Assembly: GCA_035507915.1 (NCBI GenBank)
Contig: DATJNS010000074.1
Location: 1 to 22,705 of the forward strand
DNA: 22,705 bases
Direction of reading: 5' to 3'
Origin: JACQAI01 sp035507915
GTDB lineage: Bacteria; Pseudomonadota; Alphaproteobacteria; Elsterales; Elsteraceae
Shown one piece after another: positions 13,928-21,990 of this stretch; position 1 is the first letter of the stretch, and every line of letters begins with the position of its first letter. Under the pieces are notes generated by a model. That model did not search any database, was not told where the DNA came from, and saw only the letters and a list, made by a program, of their open reading frames with translations. A program made the position numbers and the translations under genes.

Positions 13928-13985
13928 CCCCAAGATTCCGGCACGGATGACGTCGACGCAAGCTTTGTTCTAGGCTTGACCAGAG

Positions 13986-14004
13986 CCGGCCGCAGGTCGG
14001 CCGG
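13986..14004 (+). other. Stem-loop in the GST 5' untranslated region
   Basis: CCGGCCG (13986-13992) and CGGCCGG (13998-14004) form a perfect 7-bp stem with a 5-nt loop. It ends about 15 nt before the GST ribosome site (GAGGGAG). It may stabilise the mRNA or influence initiation; there is no direct sign of a specific function. Confidence 0.3.
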
Positions 14005-14031
14005 AAAACCGTGCGATTGAGGGAGATCGCG

Positions 14032-14727
14032 ATGATCGAATGTTGGACGTGGCCCACCCCCAACGGACACAAGGTGCATATCGCGCTCGAGGAGCTCGCG
14101 CTGCCCTACAAGGTGATCCCGGTCAACATCGGCACCGGCGACCAGTTCAAGCCGGAATTCCTGGCGATCAATCCCAATCATCGCATCCCCGCGATCGTCG
14201 ACACCGACGGCCCGGGCGGCAAGCGCATCAGCGTCTTCGAGTCGGGCGCGATCCTGATCTATCTCGCCGAGAAGACCGGCAGGCTGATCCCGAAGGATCC
14301 CGCGGCGCGCTATGCCTGCCTGGAGTGGCTGATGTTCCAGATGGGTGGCGTCGGTCCGATGTTCGGCCAGTTCGGGCACTTCAACAACTACGCGCCCCAG
14401 AAGATCCCCTACGCGCTCGAGCGCTACGGCAACGAGGTCAAACGGCTGCATCGCGTGCTCGACAAGCGCCTGGGCCAGGCCGAGTGGCTCGCCGGCAGCG
14501 AGTATTCGATCGCCGACATCATCACCTTCCCGTGGCTGCGGTTCCCCGAGCGGCGCAACGTCGACCTCGCTGATTTCCCCAACGTCAAACGGTGGTTCGA
14601 CGCGATCGCCGCCCGGCCGGCGGTTCAGCGCGGCTGCGAGGTGCTCGCCGACAAGCAGCGCAAGGGTCCGATCACCGACAAGGAGCGCGACGTGATGTTC
14701 GGCCAGACCCAGTTCGCCGCACGCTGA
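14032..14727 (+). CDS. YfcG-like glutathione S-transferase (Nu class, disulfide-bond oxidoreductase type)
   Basis: The product is 231 aa. It begins MIECWTWPTPNGHKV, with T9 and N11 at the same positions as the glutathione-contacting residues of E. coli YfcG. The rest is recognisably the same family: GTGDQFKPEFLAINPNHRIPAIVD, FESGAILIYLAEKTG, GGVGPMFGQFGHFNNYAPQ and the C-terminal YSIADI helix region. Nu-class GSTs reduce disulfides and peroxides using glutathione, rather than conjugating xenobiotics. Start ATG 14032 has GAGGGAG at 7-nt spacing; an upstream GTG at 14011 overlaps that site. A strong GC hairpin follows the stop. Confidence 0.93.
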   Translation: MIECWTWPTPNGHKVHIALEELALPYKVIPVNIGTGDQFKPEFLAINPNHRIPAIVDTDGPGGKRISVFESGAILIYLAEKTGRLIPKDPAARYACLEWLMFQMGGVGPMFGQFGHFNNYAPQKIPYALERYGNEVKRLHRVLDKRLGQAEWLAGSEYSIADIITFPWLRFPERRNVDLADFPNVKRWFDAIAARPAVQRGCEVLADKQRKGPITDKERDVMFGQTQFAAR

Positions 14728-14754
14728 CGTCGCTGCTTTAATTAAATTCGACCG

Positions 14755-14781
14755 GCGCCCGCGGGCCCGCCCCGCGGGCGC
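14755..14781 (+). terminator. Perfect 11-bp GC hairpin after the GST gene
   Basis: GCGCCCGCGGG (14755-14765) pairs exactly with CCCGCGGGCGC (14771-14781) around a 5-nt loop, 28 nt after the GST stop. There is no T run (GGCAATCTTG follows), so termination would be imperfect. Position and stability still make a transcript end, or 3'-end protection, the likeliest role. Confidence 0.5.
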
Positions 14782-14892
14782 GGCAATCTTGCGCATGCGC
14801 TGCGGCGACTGGCGATGCGCCTATACGTCTATTCGCGCAGCATCGCCGCCGTTTTTCTACTCAATTTGTTCATAATTATAGGCGATATTGCT

Positions 14893-14927
14893 ACACTTTC
14901 GCGTACGAAGTGTGATTGAAAGTACGC
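14893..14927. promoter_or_regulatory. Nested inverted repeats in the AT-rich region before the GGDEF/EAL gene
   Basis: The stretch 14782-14972 holds no gene and is the most AT-rich part of the window at 14851-14890. It contains CATAAT (14871-14876), a plausible -10. ACACTT (14893-14898) is complementary to AAGTGT (14908-14913), and GCGTAC (14901-14906) to GTACGC (14922-14927), the latter with half-site centres 21 bp apart, two helical turns. This looks like an operator for a dimeric regulator of the downstream cyclic-di-GMP gene. Confidence 0.35.
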
Positions 14928-14972
14928 TATGATTTCGCCGACGCCGTACCCCTCCTGAAGCGACGAGTTCGC

Positions 14973-16844
14973 ATGGAAAGCACCTCGCGCCTGACCGAGT
15001 TCCCGTCGAGCTGGGTTGTCGGCCTGATGCGCACGGCGTTCCCGGCCTTGGCGCCCGAGATCCCGGATGCCGTGGTCGCGCTGGCGCGGCGGCGGCGCAC
15101 GCCGCCGGGCGAGGTCGTGTGCCGTCCCGGCGAGCCGGTCGACGCGCTCACCATCGTCGTGTCGGGCAGCTTGCGGCTCGAGAAGGACGGCCACGTCATC
15201 CGCGACTTCGGCCCGGGCGATTATTTCGGCGAGGGCAGCCTGATCCGCGACGTCCCGCCGAGCGTCACCATCACGGTGACGGAGCCGAGCGAGCTGCTCG
15301 AGTTTCCGCGCGAGGCGCTGCGCGTCGTGATGGACGCGCACCCGTCATTCAGCCTGGCATTCGTGCAGGCGCTCTTGAGCGAGACCATGGGCCGCCTGCA
15401 GGCGACCAATCAGCTGTTCGCCGACAACCGCTCGCTGGCGCAGCAGCTCGCCCAGACCGTCCACATGCTCGACGGCGCGCTCGGCCAGGTGCAGGACTCC
15501 GAGGAGCGCATGCGCTTCCTCGCCAGCCACGACCCGCTGACCCGGCTCGGCAACCGCGCCCTGCTGCAGGATCGCCTGGAAGCCGCCATGCAGCAGGCCA
15601 AGCGCGCCGGCAAGCACTTCGCGCTGCACATGATCGATCTCGACAACTTCAAGGAGATCAACGATCTGCACGGTCACAGCGCGGGCGACCGGGTGCTCAC
15701 GACGGTGGCGGATCGCATCGGCAAGATCACGCGGTCGGTCGACACCATCGCGCGTCTGGGCGGCGACGAGTTCAGCGTGCTGCAGGACATCAACGAGCAC
15801 GACAACGCCGAGAAGGCGGGCGCGCTGGCCGAGCGTCTGATCAACGGCCTGTCGGCGCCGATCCAGGTGGATAGCCTCGAGCTTCAGGTCGGCGCGAGCG
15901 TCGGCGTGGCGTTGTTCCCCGACGATGGCACGGCCTCCGACGATCTCCTGCGCAACGCCGACCTCGCGCTCTACCGCGCCAAGAACGAGGGGCGCGGCCG
16001 CTACACGTTCTTCACGCCCGCGCTGGGCGAGCAGGCGATGCGAGCCGCCGTGGTCAAATCGAGCCTGCGCCACGCGATCGCGGTCGGGCAGCTGTCGGTC
16101 TACTACCAGCCGAAGGCGGATCTGCGCTCGGGCGAGATCATCGGCGCCGAGGCGCTCGTGCGGTGGCAGCACCCCGAGCATGGCCTGATCTCGCCCAGCG
16201 AGTTCGTGCCGGTCGCCGAGCGCAGCGGCCTGATCGGCGCGCTCGGCGAGTTCGTGCTCAACGAGGCCTGCAGCACGACTGCGCAATTGCGGCGCAACGG
16301 CATGCGGGGCTTCACGATCGCAGTCAATCTCTCGCCGGTGCAGTTCCGCGTGCAGGACGTCAACGCGCTGGTCGACGACGCGCTCGCCGCCACCAAGCTG
16401 CCCGCCGATGCGCTCGAGCTCGAGGTCACCGAGACGACCTTGATGCAGGACGTCGACGACACCCTGCGTTCGCTGCGTGCCCTGCAGGACCAGGGCGTCT
16501 CGATCGCGGTCGACGACTTCGGCACCGGCTATTCGTCGATGGCCTACCTCAAGAAGCTCGCGGCGAAGACGCTCAAGATCGACCGCAGCTTCGTCGACGG
16601 CTGCGCCGAGCAGTCGGAGGACCAGCAGATCGTGCGCGCCATCGTCGACCTCGCGCACAATCTCGGCATGCACGTGGTCGCCGAGGGCATCGAGTCGGTC
16701 GACCAGGTGAGCACGCTGCAGCGCATGCGCTGCGACGCCGCCCAGGGTTACCTGATCGCCAAGCCGCTGGCGAAAGGCGACCTCGACGACTTTTTGACCC
16801 GGCACAGCCTGACGGAGCGCCGGGTCGCGGTGACGCTCGGCTGA
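14973..16844 (+). CDS. cNMP-binding-like / GGDEF / EAL protein (cyclic-di-GMP turnover)
   Basis: The product is 623 aa and soluble, with no membrane segment. Residues ~40-125 are a cyclic-nucleotide-like beta roll (PPGEVVCRPGEPVDALTIVVSGSLRLEKDG ... PGDYFGEGSLI). Residues ~135-180 are a helical linker, ~183-350 a GGDEF domain with intact GGDEF at 263-267 and an RxxD inhibitory site (RSVD, 254-257). From ~365 to the end is an EAL domain with EAL 393-395, NLSPVQF, EVTET, DDFGTG 514-519, KIDRSFV and EGIES. Both catalytic halves therefore look competent to make and hydrolyse cyclic-di-GMP. In the sensor domain the Arg that normally binds the cyclic-nucleotide phosphate is missing (FGEGSLIRDVPPSVTI). 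The ATG at 14973 is preferred on domain grounds; a TTG at 14916 extends the frame by 19 residues, and neither has a strong ribosome site. Confidence 0.93.
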   Translation: MESTSRLTEFPSSWVVGLMRTAFPALAPEIPDAVVALARRRRTPPGEVVCRPGEPVDALTIVVSGSLRLEKDGHVIRDFGPGDYFGEGSLIRDVPPSVTITVTEPSELLEFPREALRVVMDAHPSFSLAFVQALLSETMGRLQATNQLFADNRSLAQQLAQTVHMLDGALGQVQDSEERMRFLASHDPLTRLGNRALLQDRLEAAMQQAKRAGKHFALHMIDLDNFKEINDLHGHSAGDRVLTTVADRIGKITRSVDTIARLGGDEFSVLQDINEHDNAEKAGALAERLINGLSAPIQVDSLELQVGASVGVALFPDDGTASDDLLRNADLALYRAKNEGRGRYTFFTPALGEQAMRAAVVKSSLRHAIAVGQLSVYYQPKADLRSGEIIGAEALVRWQHPEHGLISPSEFVPVAERSGLIGALGEFVLNEACSTTAQLRRNGMRGFTIAVNLSPVQFRVQDVNALVDDALAATKLPADALELEVTETTLMQDVDDTLRSLRALQDQGVSIAVDDFGTGYSSMAYLKKLAAKTLKIDRSFVDGCAEQSEDQQIVRAIVDLAHNLGMHVVAEGIESVDQVSTLQRMRCDAAQGYLIAKPLAKGDLDDFLTRHSLTERRVAVTLG

Positions 16845-16860
16845 TCGGGATCCGCCGGCG

Positions 16861-17265
16861 TCAGCCCGCGGGGTGCTGGGCGAAGTACTCGGTGTCGACC
16901 GGACGGCTCTGCCAAGCCTTGTTGCTCGGCCACGCCTTGGTGCGGGTCGACATGTCGTCGCCATAGCGCACGCGGAACAGCAACGTGCGCGCCGGCCCGT
17001 TGACGTACTCGTGCAGCTCGCCGCGCGGATGCACGACGAACGCGCCCGGCTTGACCTCGATGGTGCCGGTCGGCGTGCGCATCGTGCCGCCGCCCTCCAG
17101 GCAGAAATAGATCTCGGTGGCGTTGGGGTGGCAGTGGTAGGGGCTGGTCTGACCGGGCTCCCAGCACGCCACCGTGACGTCGCCTTCGTCGATCTTGCCG
17201 AGAATCTTCTCGACATGCTTGTTGGGGTCGAACGCTTGCTCGGCTTTGAGGTCGAACACCAGCAC
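16861..17265 (-). CDS. Cupin-domain protein
   Basis: The product is 134 aa, a single-domain cupin. Metal-binding motif 1 is YHCHPNATEIYFCLEG (H44, H46, E51) and motif 2 contains PGAFVVHPRGELHEYVNG (H85). It could be a small dioxygenase, an isomerase or a metabolite-binding protein. Start GTG 17265 has GGGGAGG at 6-nt spacing. It lies 25 bp downstream of the CmcJ-like gene on the same strand, so the two almost certainly form an operon and a joint metal-dependent oxidation step is plausible. Its 3' end converges on the GGDEF/EAL gene with 16 bp between stops. No specific function is recognisable. Confidence 0.88.
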   Translation of the reverse strand: MLVFDLKAEQAFDPNKHVEKILGKIDEGDVTVACWEPGQTSPYHCHPNATEIYFCLEGGGTMRTPTGTIEVKPGAFVVHPRGELHEYVNGPARTLLFRVRYGDDMSTRTKAWPSNKAWQSRPVDTEYFAQHPAG

Positions 17266-17290
17266 GACTCACCTCCCCGATCGGTTTGGC

Positions 17291-18142
17291 CTATTCGTCG
17301 AAGAACGCCAGGGTGCGGACCTCGATGCTCTCGCGCGGCGGCGCGTCGGACGGCGAGGTCGGATCCTCGAACGCGGCGTGCAGCGAGAACCGCGCGCGCC
17401 CGTCGCGCGCCGAGTCGTAGCACTTGATCAGGACCGCCTCGTCGCGCTCCATGTCGGGCACGTAGTACCAGCGGTGCGCCGGATTGAACACGCCCTGGTA
17501 GATCTCGCCGGTGCGATCGCTGTAGACGAGGTCGCAGACCGCGAGATCGGCAGGCGCGATGGTCGCCGCGTCGACCAGCCCGAGCGGCCACATGCGCACC
17601 GGACCGCGGATCGGACGCCACACGTTGTACTCGGCGAACCGGCGCTCGAGGCGCGCCCCGGCTTCCGGCGCCTCGAGCAAGTCGCGCACCCGCTGCGGAC
17701 CCGACGTCTCGGTATAGTCGTTGTGCACCGACGCCACCGGCGCGCGCAGACCGCGTTCGACGGCGCGCTCGGCGACCCGGATCGTGTGATCGAACACGAC
17801 GACCTTGGCGGCGCCGGTCACCCGCCGCACCAGGGCCTCGACCTCGTCGAAATAGCGTCCGCGTACTTCGGCCTCGTCGTAGAAATCCGCGACCGCGGTC
17901 GGCTGGCGCACCAGCTGGAAGCCCTCGCGGTCGAGCGACAGCGCATCGGCCACCGGACGGGCGTCGTGGATGCGGACGCGGAACGGCCGGTAGTTGCCGA
18001 CACGCCGCGGCACGCCCGTGCCCTGGGGCGGATTGTAGGTGACCGGCTTCACCGACGTGTCGGCGAGATAGTTCACGGGCGCCTCGACCCAGCGGTCGCG
18101 CCCGACGGCGCCGGTCGGTTGTTGAATGGCGGCTTGCGGCAT
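17291..18142 (-). CDS. CmcJ/NvfI-family oxidoreductase
   Basis: The product is 283 aa. It matches the CmcJ/NvfI/AsaB-like family of Fe(II)/2-oxoglutarate-type oxygenases: VNYLADTSVKPVTYNPPQ at the N-terminus, VVVFDHTIR (H119), ASVHNDYTETSGPQRVRDLL with the putative iron-binding H140-x-D142, FAEYNVWRPIRGPVRMWPLGLVDAATIAPADL and HRWYYVPDMERDEAVLIKCYDS. Known members work in secondary metabolism (cephamycin methoxylation partner, fungal meroterpenoid endoperoxide formation); bacterial chromosomal copies are uncharacterised. ATG 18142 is chosen by conservation, and the ribosome site is weak. It is the first gene of a two-gene unit with the cupin and diverges from the histidine kinase. Confidence 0.88.
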   Translation of the reverse strand: MPQAAIQQPTGAVGRDRWVEAPVNYLADTSVKPVTYNPPQGTGVPRRVGNYRPFRVRIHDARPVADALSLDREGFQLVRQPTAVADFYDEAEVRGRYFDEVEALVRRVTGAAKVVVFDHTIRVAERAVERGLRAPVASVHNDYTETSGPQRVRDLLEAPEAGARLERRFAEYNVWRPIRGPVRMWPLGLVDAATIAPADLAVCDLVYSDRTGEIYQGVFNPAHRWYYVPDMERDEAVLIKCYDSARDGRARFSLHAAFEDPTSPSDAPPRESIEVRTLAFFDE

Positions 18143-18257
18143 GGCGGGTCGCTCACTCGTGTTGGGGTCGGGTCGGCGTCCGGTCCGGGCGCCCTCGGCA
18201 CCACTATGCCTTGTGCCTCCGGCGGCGCAAGGCGGTCGTCGGGCAATCCTCGGCGGA

Positions 18258-18275
18258 TCGTCATCCAATCGTCAT
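18258..18275 (+). promoter_or_regulatory. Pho-box-like tandem repeat upstream of the histidine kinase
   Basis: TCGTCAT-CCAA-TCGTCAT is a 7-4-7 direct repeat with 11-bp period. Including flanks, ATCGTCATC repeats exactly at 18257 and 18268. Spacing and sequence resemble the PhoB box (CTGTCAT-N4-CTGTCAT; 5 of 7 in each half). CTATTT (18291-18296) lies where a -10 would be expected. It is 67 bp before the kinase ATG and 116 bp from the divergent CmcJ-like start. OmpR/PhoB-family regulators typically bind such 11-bp repeats. The remaining 18143-18342 gap shows nothing else clear. Confidence 0.4.
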
Positions 18276-18342
18276 CGGGATCGCGTATCACTATTTGCAG
18301 GGATGTCGGGGGCGAGCTGCACGGGCACGATCGCGTTGCTGC

Positions 18343-19632
18343 ATGTTCTTTGACCAACTCGGCGAGCCAAGCGGGGACGACCCAGGCTATCCAGGCGCCC
18401 ACGACACCGTCGAGGTGATTGCGCAGTGGGTGGCGCCCGTGCCGCCCGATGTCACGTGCGCCGTGGCGTTCGAGCGGTTCTCGGAAGACGTCGATCTCCT
18501 GGTCTTGCCGGTCGTCGCCGACACGGTGCCAGTCGGCATGATCAATCGCCAGGACATCGTGATGCTGTGGGCGAGCCAGTTCGGCCGCTCGCTGTTCGAG
18601 CACAAGCCGGTACGCCTGATCATGGACGGCGAGCCCTTCAAGGTCGGCCACGACCTCAAGATCGACGCGCTGCAGTCGCTGCTCGCGAACGAGGCGCCGA
18701 GCGCCCTGATGCGGGGCTTCATCGTGCTCGACCAGGGCCGCTACCGCGGCGTCGGCACCGTCGCGTCGCTGCTGTACTACAACGCGCACCGCACCGAGAC
18801 GCGCAATCGCGAGCTCACGCGCGCACAGGCGATCGCCGAGCAGGCCAACCGCGCCAAGACGCGCTTCCTCGCCAACATGAGCCATGAGCTGCGCACGCCG
18901 CTGAACGCGGTGATCGGCTTCTCCGAGGTGATCCAGAACGAGCTGTTCGGCGCTGTCCAGCCGAGCCGCTATCTCGACTATGTCGGCGACATCCACGCCA
19001 GCGCCAACCACCTGCTCGCGATCATCAACGACATCCTCGACATGGCGAAGATCGAGGCGCGGGCGCTGTCGCTCGAGGAGGAAACCGTCGATCTGCGGGC
19101 GACCGTGCGCTGGGCGTTGCGCCTGATCGGCCGCCAGGCCGAGGAGCACGGCGTCGCGCTCGCCGCCGAGCTGGCCGAGGATCTGCCGCCGTTGCTCGCG
19201 GACCAGCGCGCGGTTCGCCAGATCCTGCTCAACCTGCTGTCGAACGCGGTGAAGTTCACGCCGCGGTCCGGACGCGTCAGCCTGCGCGCGCATGTCGTCG
19301 CGACCGGCGAAATCGAGTTCGAGATCGCCGATACCGGGATCGGCATCGCGGATAATCATCTCCAGATGGTGCTCGAGCCGTTCGGCCAGGTGGCGAGCGA
19401 GATCAACCGCAACCACCAGGGCACCGGCCTCGGCCTACCGCTCGCCCGCGCCTTCGTCGAGCTCCACGGCGGCACGTTCCAGATGACGAGCCGGCTGGGC
19501 GAAGGCACCACGGTGCGCGTGCGGTTCCCCGCCGCGCGCACCGTGCTCGGCCACGTGACGCCGGCCGGCCAGCAGGCGAAGGGCGACGCCGCGCGGCGTC
19601 GCCCCGTCGACTGCGTGGCGGAGACCGGTTAG
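18343..19632 (+). CDS. Soluble sensor histidine kinase (CBS-like N-terminus, PleC/DivJ-type core)
   Basis: The product is 429 aa with no membrane segments. Residues ~45-145 resemble a CBS-domain pair (LPVVADTVPVGMINRQDIVMLW ... FIVLDQGRYRGVGTVASLL), often an adenine-nucleotide sensor. Then come a coiled linker (RTETRNRELTRAQAIAEQANRAKTR) and a HisKA domain with phospho-acceptor H181 in FLANMSHELRTPLNAVIGFSEVIQNELFG, the PleC/DivJ style. The HATPase domain has an N box (LLNLLSNAVKF), DTGIG and GTGLGLP. No response regulator is adjacent, so it is an orphan. ATG 18343 has only a weak ribosome site. The frame is open upstream to 18211, but that part does not look protein-like. Its stop overlaps the stop of the convergent small secreted protein gene by 4 bp. 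Confidence 0.92.
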   Translation: MFFDQLGEPSGDDPGYPGAHDTVEVIAQWVAPVPPDVTCAVAFERFSEDVDLLVLPVVADTVPVGMINRQDIVMLWASQFGRSLFEHKPVRLIMDGEPFKVGHDLKIDALQSLLANEAPSALMRGFIVLDQGRYRGVGTVASLLYYNAHRTETRNRELTRAQAIAEQANRAKTRFLANMSHELRTPLNAVIGFSEVIQNELFGAVQPSRYLDYVGDIHASANHLLAIINDILDMAKIEARALSLEEETVDLRATVRWALRLIGRQAEEHGVALAAELAEDLPPLLADQRAVRQILLNLLSNAVKFTPRSGRVSLRAHVVATGEIEFEIADTGIGIADNHLQMVLEPFGQVASEINRNHQGTGLGLPLARAFVELHGGTFQMTSRLGEGTTVRVRFPAARTVLGHVTPAGQQAKGDAARRRPVDCVAETG

Positions 19633-19859
19633 TGGCTGGTCGTCTTGGTCGAGCCCTGCGTGGACTCCGGACCCATCGATGTCTTCTTGGTCGACTTCTT
19701 GACCGGGACCGGCTTCTTCGCCGTGGTGTCCGCCGTCTTGGCGGGGGCCGAGCTGGCCGGCGCCTGAGCCTGCTGAACCGCGGCCGGTGCATCGGCCGCA
19801 AAGGCCGCGCCCGACAGCGCCAGAGCGGAGATGGCAACCGAAGCAAGCAACCGTTTCAT
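19629..19859 (-). CDS. Small secreted Lys/Thr/Ala-rich protein
   Basis: This is a 76-aa product. Residues 1-21 are a clear Sec signal peptide (MKRLLASVAISALALSGAAFA, cleavage before ADAPA). The mature part is low-complexity: Ala/Pro/Gln-rich, then a Lys/Thr stretch (KKPVPVKKSTKKTS) and a Gly/Ser/Thr tail. It is presumably a periplasmic, basic, disordered protein. Similar short Ala/Lys-rich secreted proteins are frequent in alphaproteobacteria and have no known function. ATG 19859 has AAGAGG at 7-nt spacing. It is downstream of the dpp genes on the same strand but separated by 140 bp, with its own upstream region. Confidence 0.8.
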   Translation of the reverse strand: MKRLLASVAISALALSGAAFAADAPAAVQQAQAPASSAPAKTADTTAKKPVPVKKSTKKTSMGPESTQGSTKTTSH

Positions 19860-19884
19860 GGTGGAACCTCTTGGGGTGGGATCG

Positions 19885-19900
19885 GCAAGCATCTGCTTGC
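19885..19900 (-). other. Stem-loop upstream of the small secreted protein gene
   Basis: GCAAGCA and TGCTTGC form an exact 7-bp inverted repeat around 2 nt. It is 26 bp upstream of the ATG at 19859 and could be an operator or a 5'-UTR hairpin. The rest of 19860-19999 is non-coding, with a short AT-rich patch near 19940-19970 that may hold the promoter. No terminator with a T run is visible after the dppF-like stop. Confidence 0.3.
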
Positions 19901-19999
19901 GTCGCCCTGAAAGATGTGGCGCGGCCGCCGGCACCGCCATTTAAGCTTTTGTCATGACGTCGAATTAATCCGTCGCCCGTCGATCGACGGATGGCCGGT

Positions 20000-20973
<974 letters not shown>

Positions 20974-20977
<4 letters not shown>

Positions 20978-21990
20978 GCCGACCGTCCGGCGTGCCAGCA
21001 CGCCGCCCAATGGCCCGGCTGGCGCTGCTCGTAGGGCGGATAGGCGGCGCGGCAGCGGTCGTCGGCGAGCGCGCAGCGCGGCGCGAAGCTGCAGCCCGAC
21101 GGCAGGTCGATCAGCGACGGCACGCGCCCCGGAATCTCCTGCAGGCGCTCGGCCGCCGGACCGGTGCCGCCGTCGAGCGAACCCAAGCGCGGCACCGAGG
21201 CCAGCAGCCCTCGGGTGTAGGGATGCAGCGGCGTCTCGAACAGCGCCTCGACGTCGGCTTCCTCGATCTTGCGACCGGCATACATCACGACGACGCGCTG
21301 CGCGGTCTCGGCGACCACGCCGAGATCGTGGGTGATCAGGATGATGGCGGTGCCGAGCTCGCGCTGCAGCGCCAGGATGAGATCGAGGATCTGCGCCTGG
21401 ATCGTGACGTCGAGCGCGGTCGTCGGCTCGTCCGCGATCAGGACCTTGGGGTTGCAGGCGAGCGCCATCGCAATCATGGCGCGCTGGCGCATGCCGCCCG
21501 ACATCTGATGCGGATACTCGCCGGCGCGGCGGGCGGGCTCGGGAATGCGCACGCGGCGCAGCATGTCGACGGCCTTGTCGCGCGCCGCGCCGCGCGACAA
21601 GTTCTGGTGCAGGCGGAACGCCTCGGCGATCTGATCGCCGATCGTGAACACCGGATTGAGCGACGTCATCGGCTCCTGGAAGATCATCGAGATCGCGTTG
21701 CCGCGCAGCGCCCGCATCGCGGCCTCGTCGAGCCCGAGCAGGTCGCGGCCATCGAGGCGCACCGCCCCGCCGACGATCCGGCCCGGCGGACTCGGCACCA
21801 GACGCATGATCGACAGGGCCGTCATGCTCTTGCCGCAGCCCGACTCGCCGACCACGGCGAGGATCTCGCCACGACGCAGCGAGAACGACACGCCGTCGAC
21901 CGCCTTGACCAGACCTTGGCGGGTGAAGAACACGGTTCGGAGGTCCTCGACCTCCAGCACGGCCGCCGCATCGACCGGGGTACGGTCCAT
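20974..21990 (-). CDS. Dipeptide/oligopeptide ABC transporter ATP-binding protein (DppD/OppD type)
   Basis: The product is 338 aa. It has Walker A GESGCGKS (48-55), IFQEPMTSLNPVF, signature MSGGMRQRAMIAMAL, Walker B VLIADEPTTALD, and ITHDLGVVAE with the switch His. The C-terminal HPYTRGLLASVP ... GCSFAPRCALADDRC carries the conserved Cys residues of this subfamily. The order permease-DppD-DppF is canonical. Its ATG overlaps the permease stop by one base (TGATG), and its stop overlaps the next start, so the three genes are translationally coupled. The solute-binding protein and DppB are presumably further upstream, outside the window. Substrate (dipeptide, oligopeptide, nickel, glutathione) cannot be told from the ATPase alone. 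Confidence 0.95.

Noticed and set aside
14916..14972. TTG-started 19-residue extension of the GGDEF/EAL protein
   Set aside because: No ribosome site precedes it and it would translate through the inverted-repeat region. The ATG at 14973 precedes the first recognisable domain. It is kept only as an alternative.
15345..17621. A 758-codon open frame on the minus strand covering the GGDEF/EAL gene and the cupin
   Set aside because: It spans several confidently assigned genes in other frames, and its composition is that of a GC-skew shadow.
18211..18342. A 44-residue N-terminal extension of the histidine kinase
   Set aside because: Its translation is Arg/Cys-rich and not protein-like, and it overlaps the Pho-box-like repeat and promoter region.
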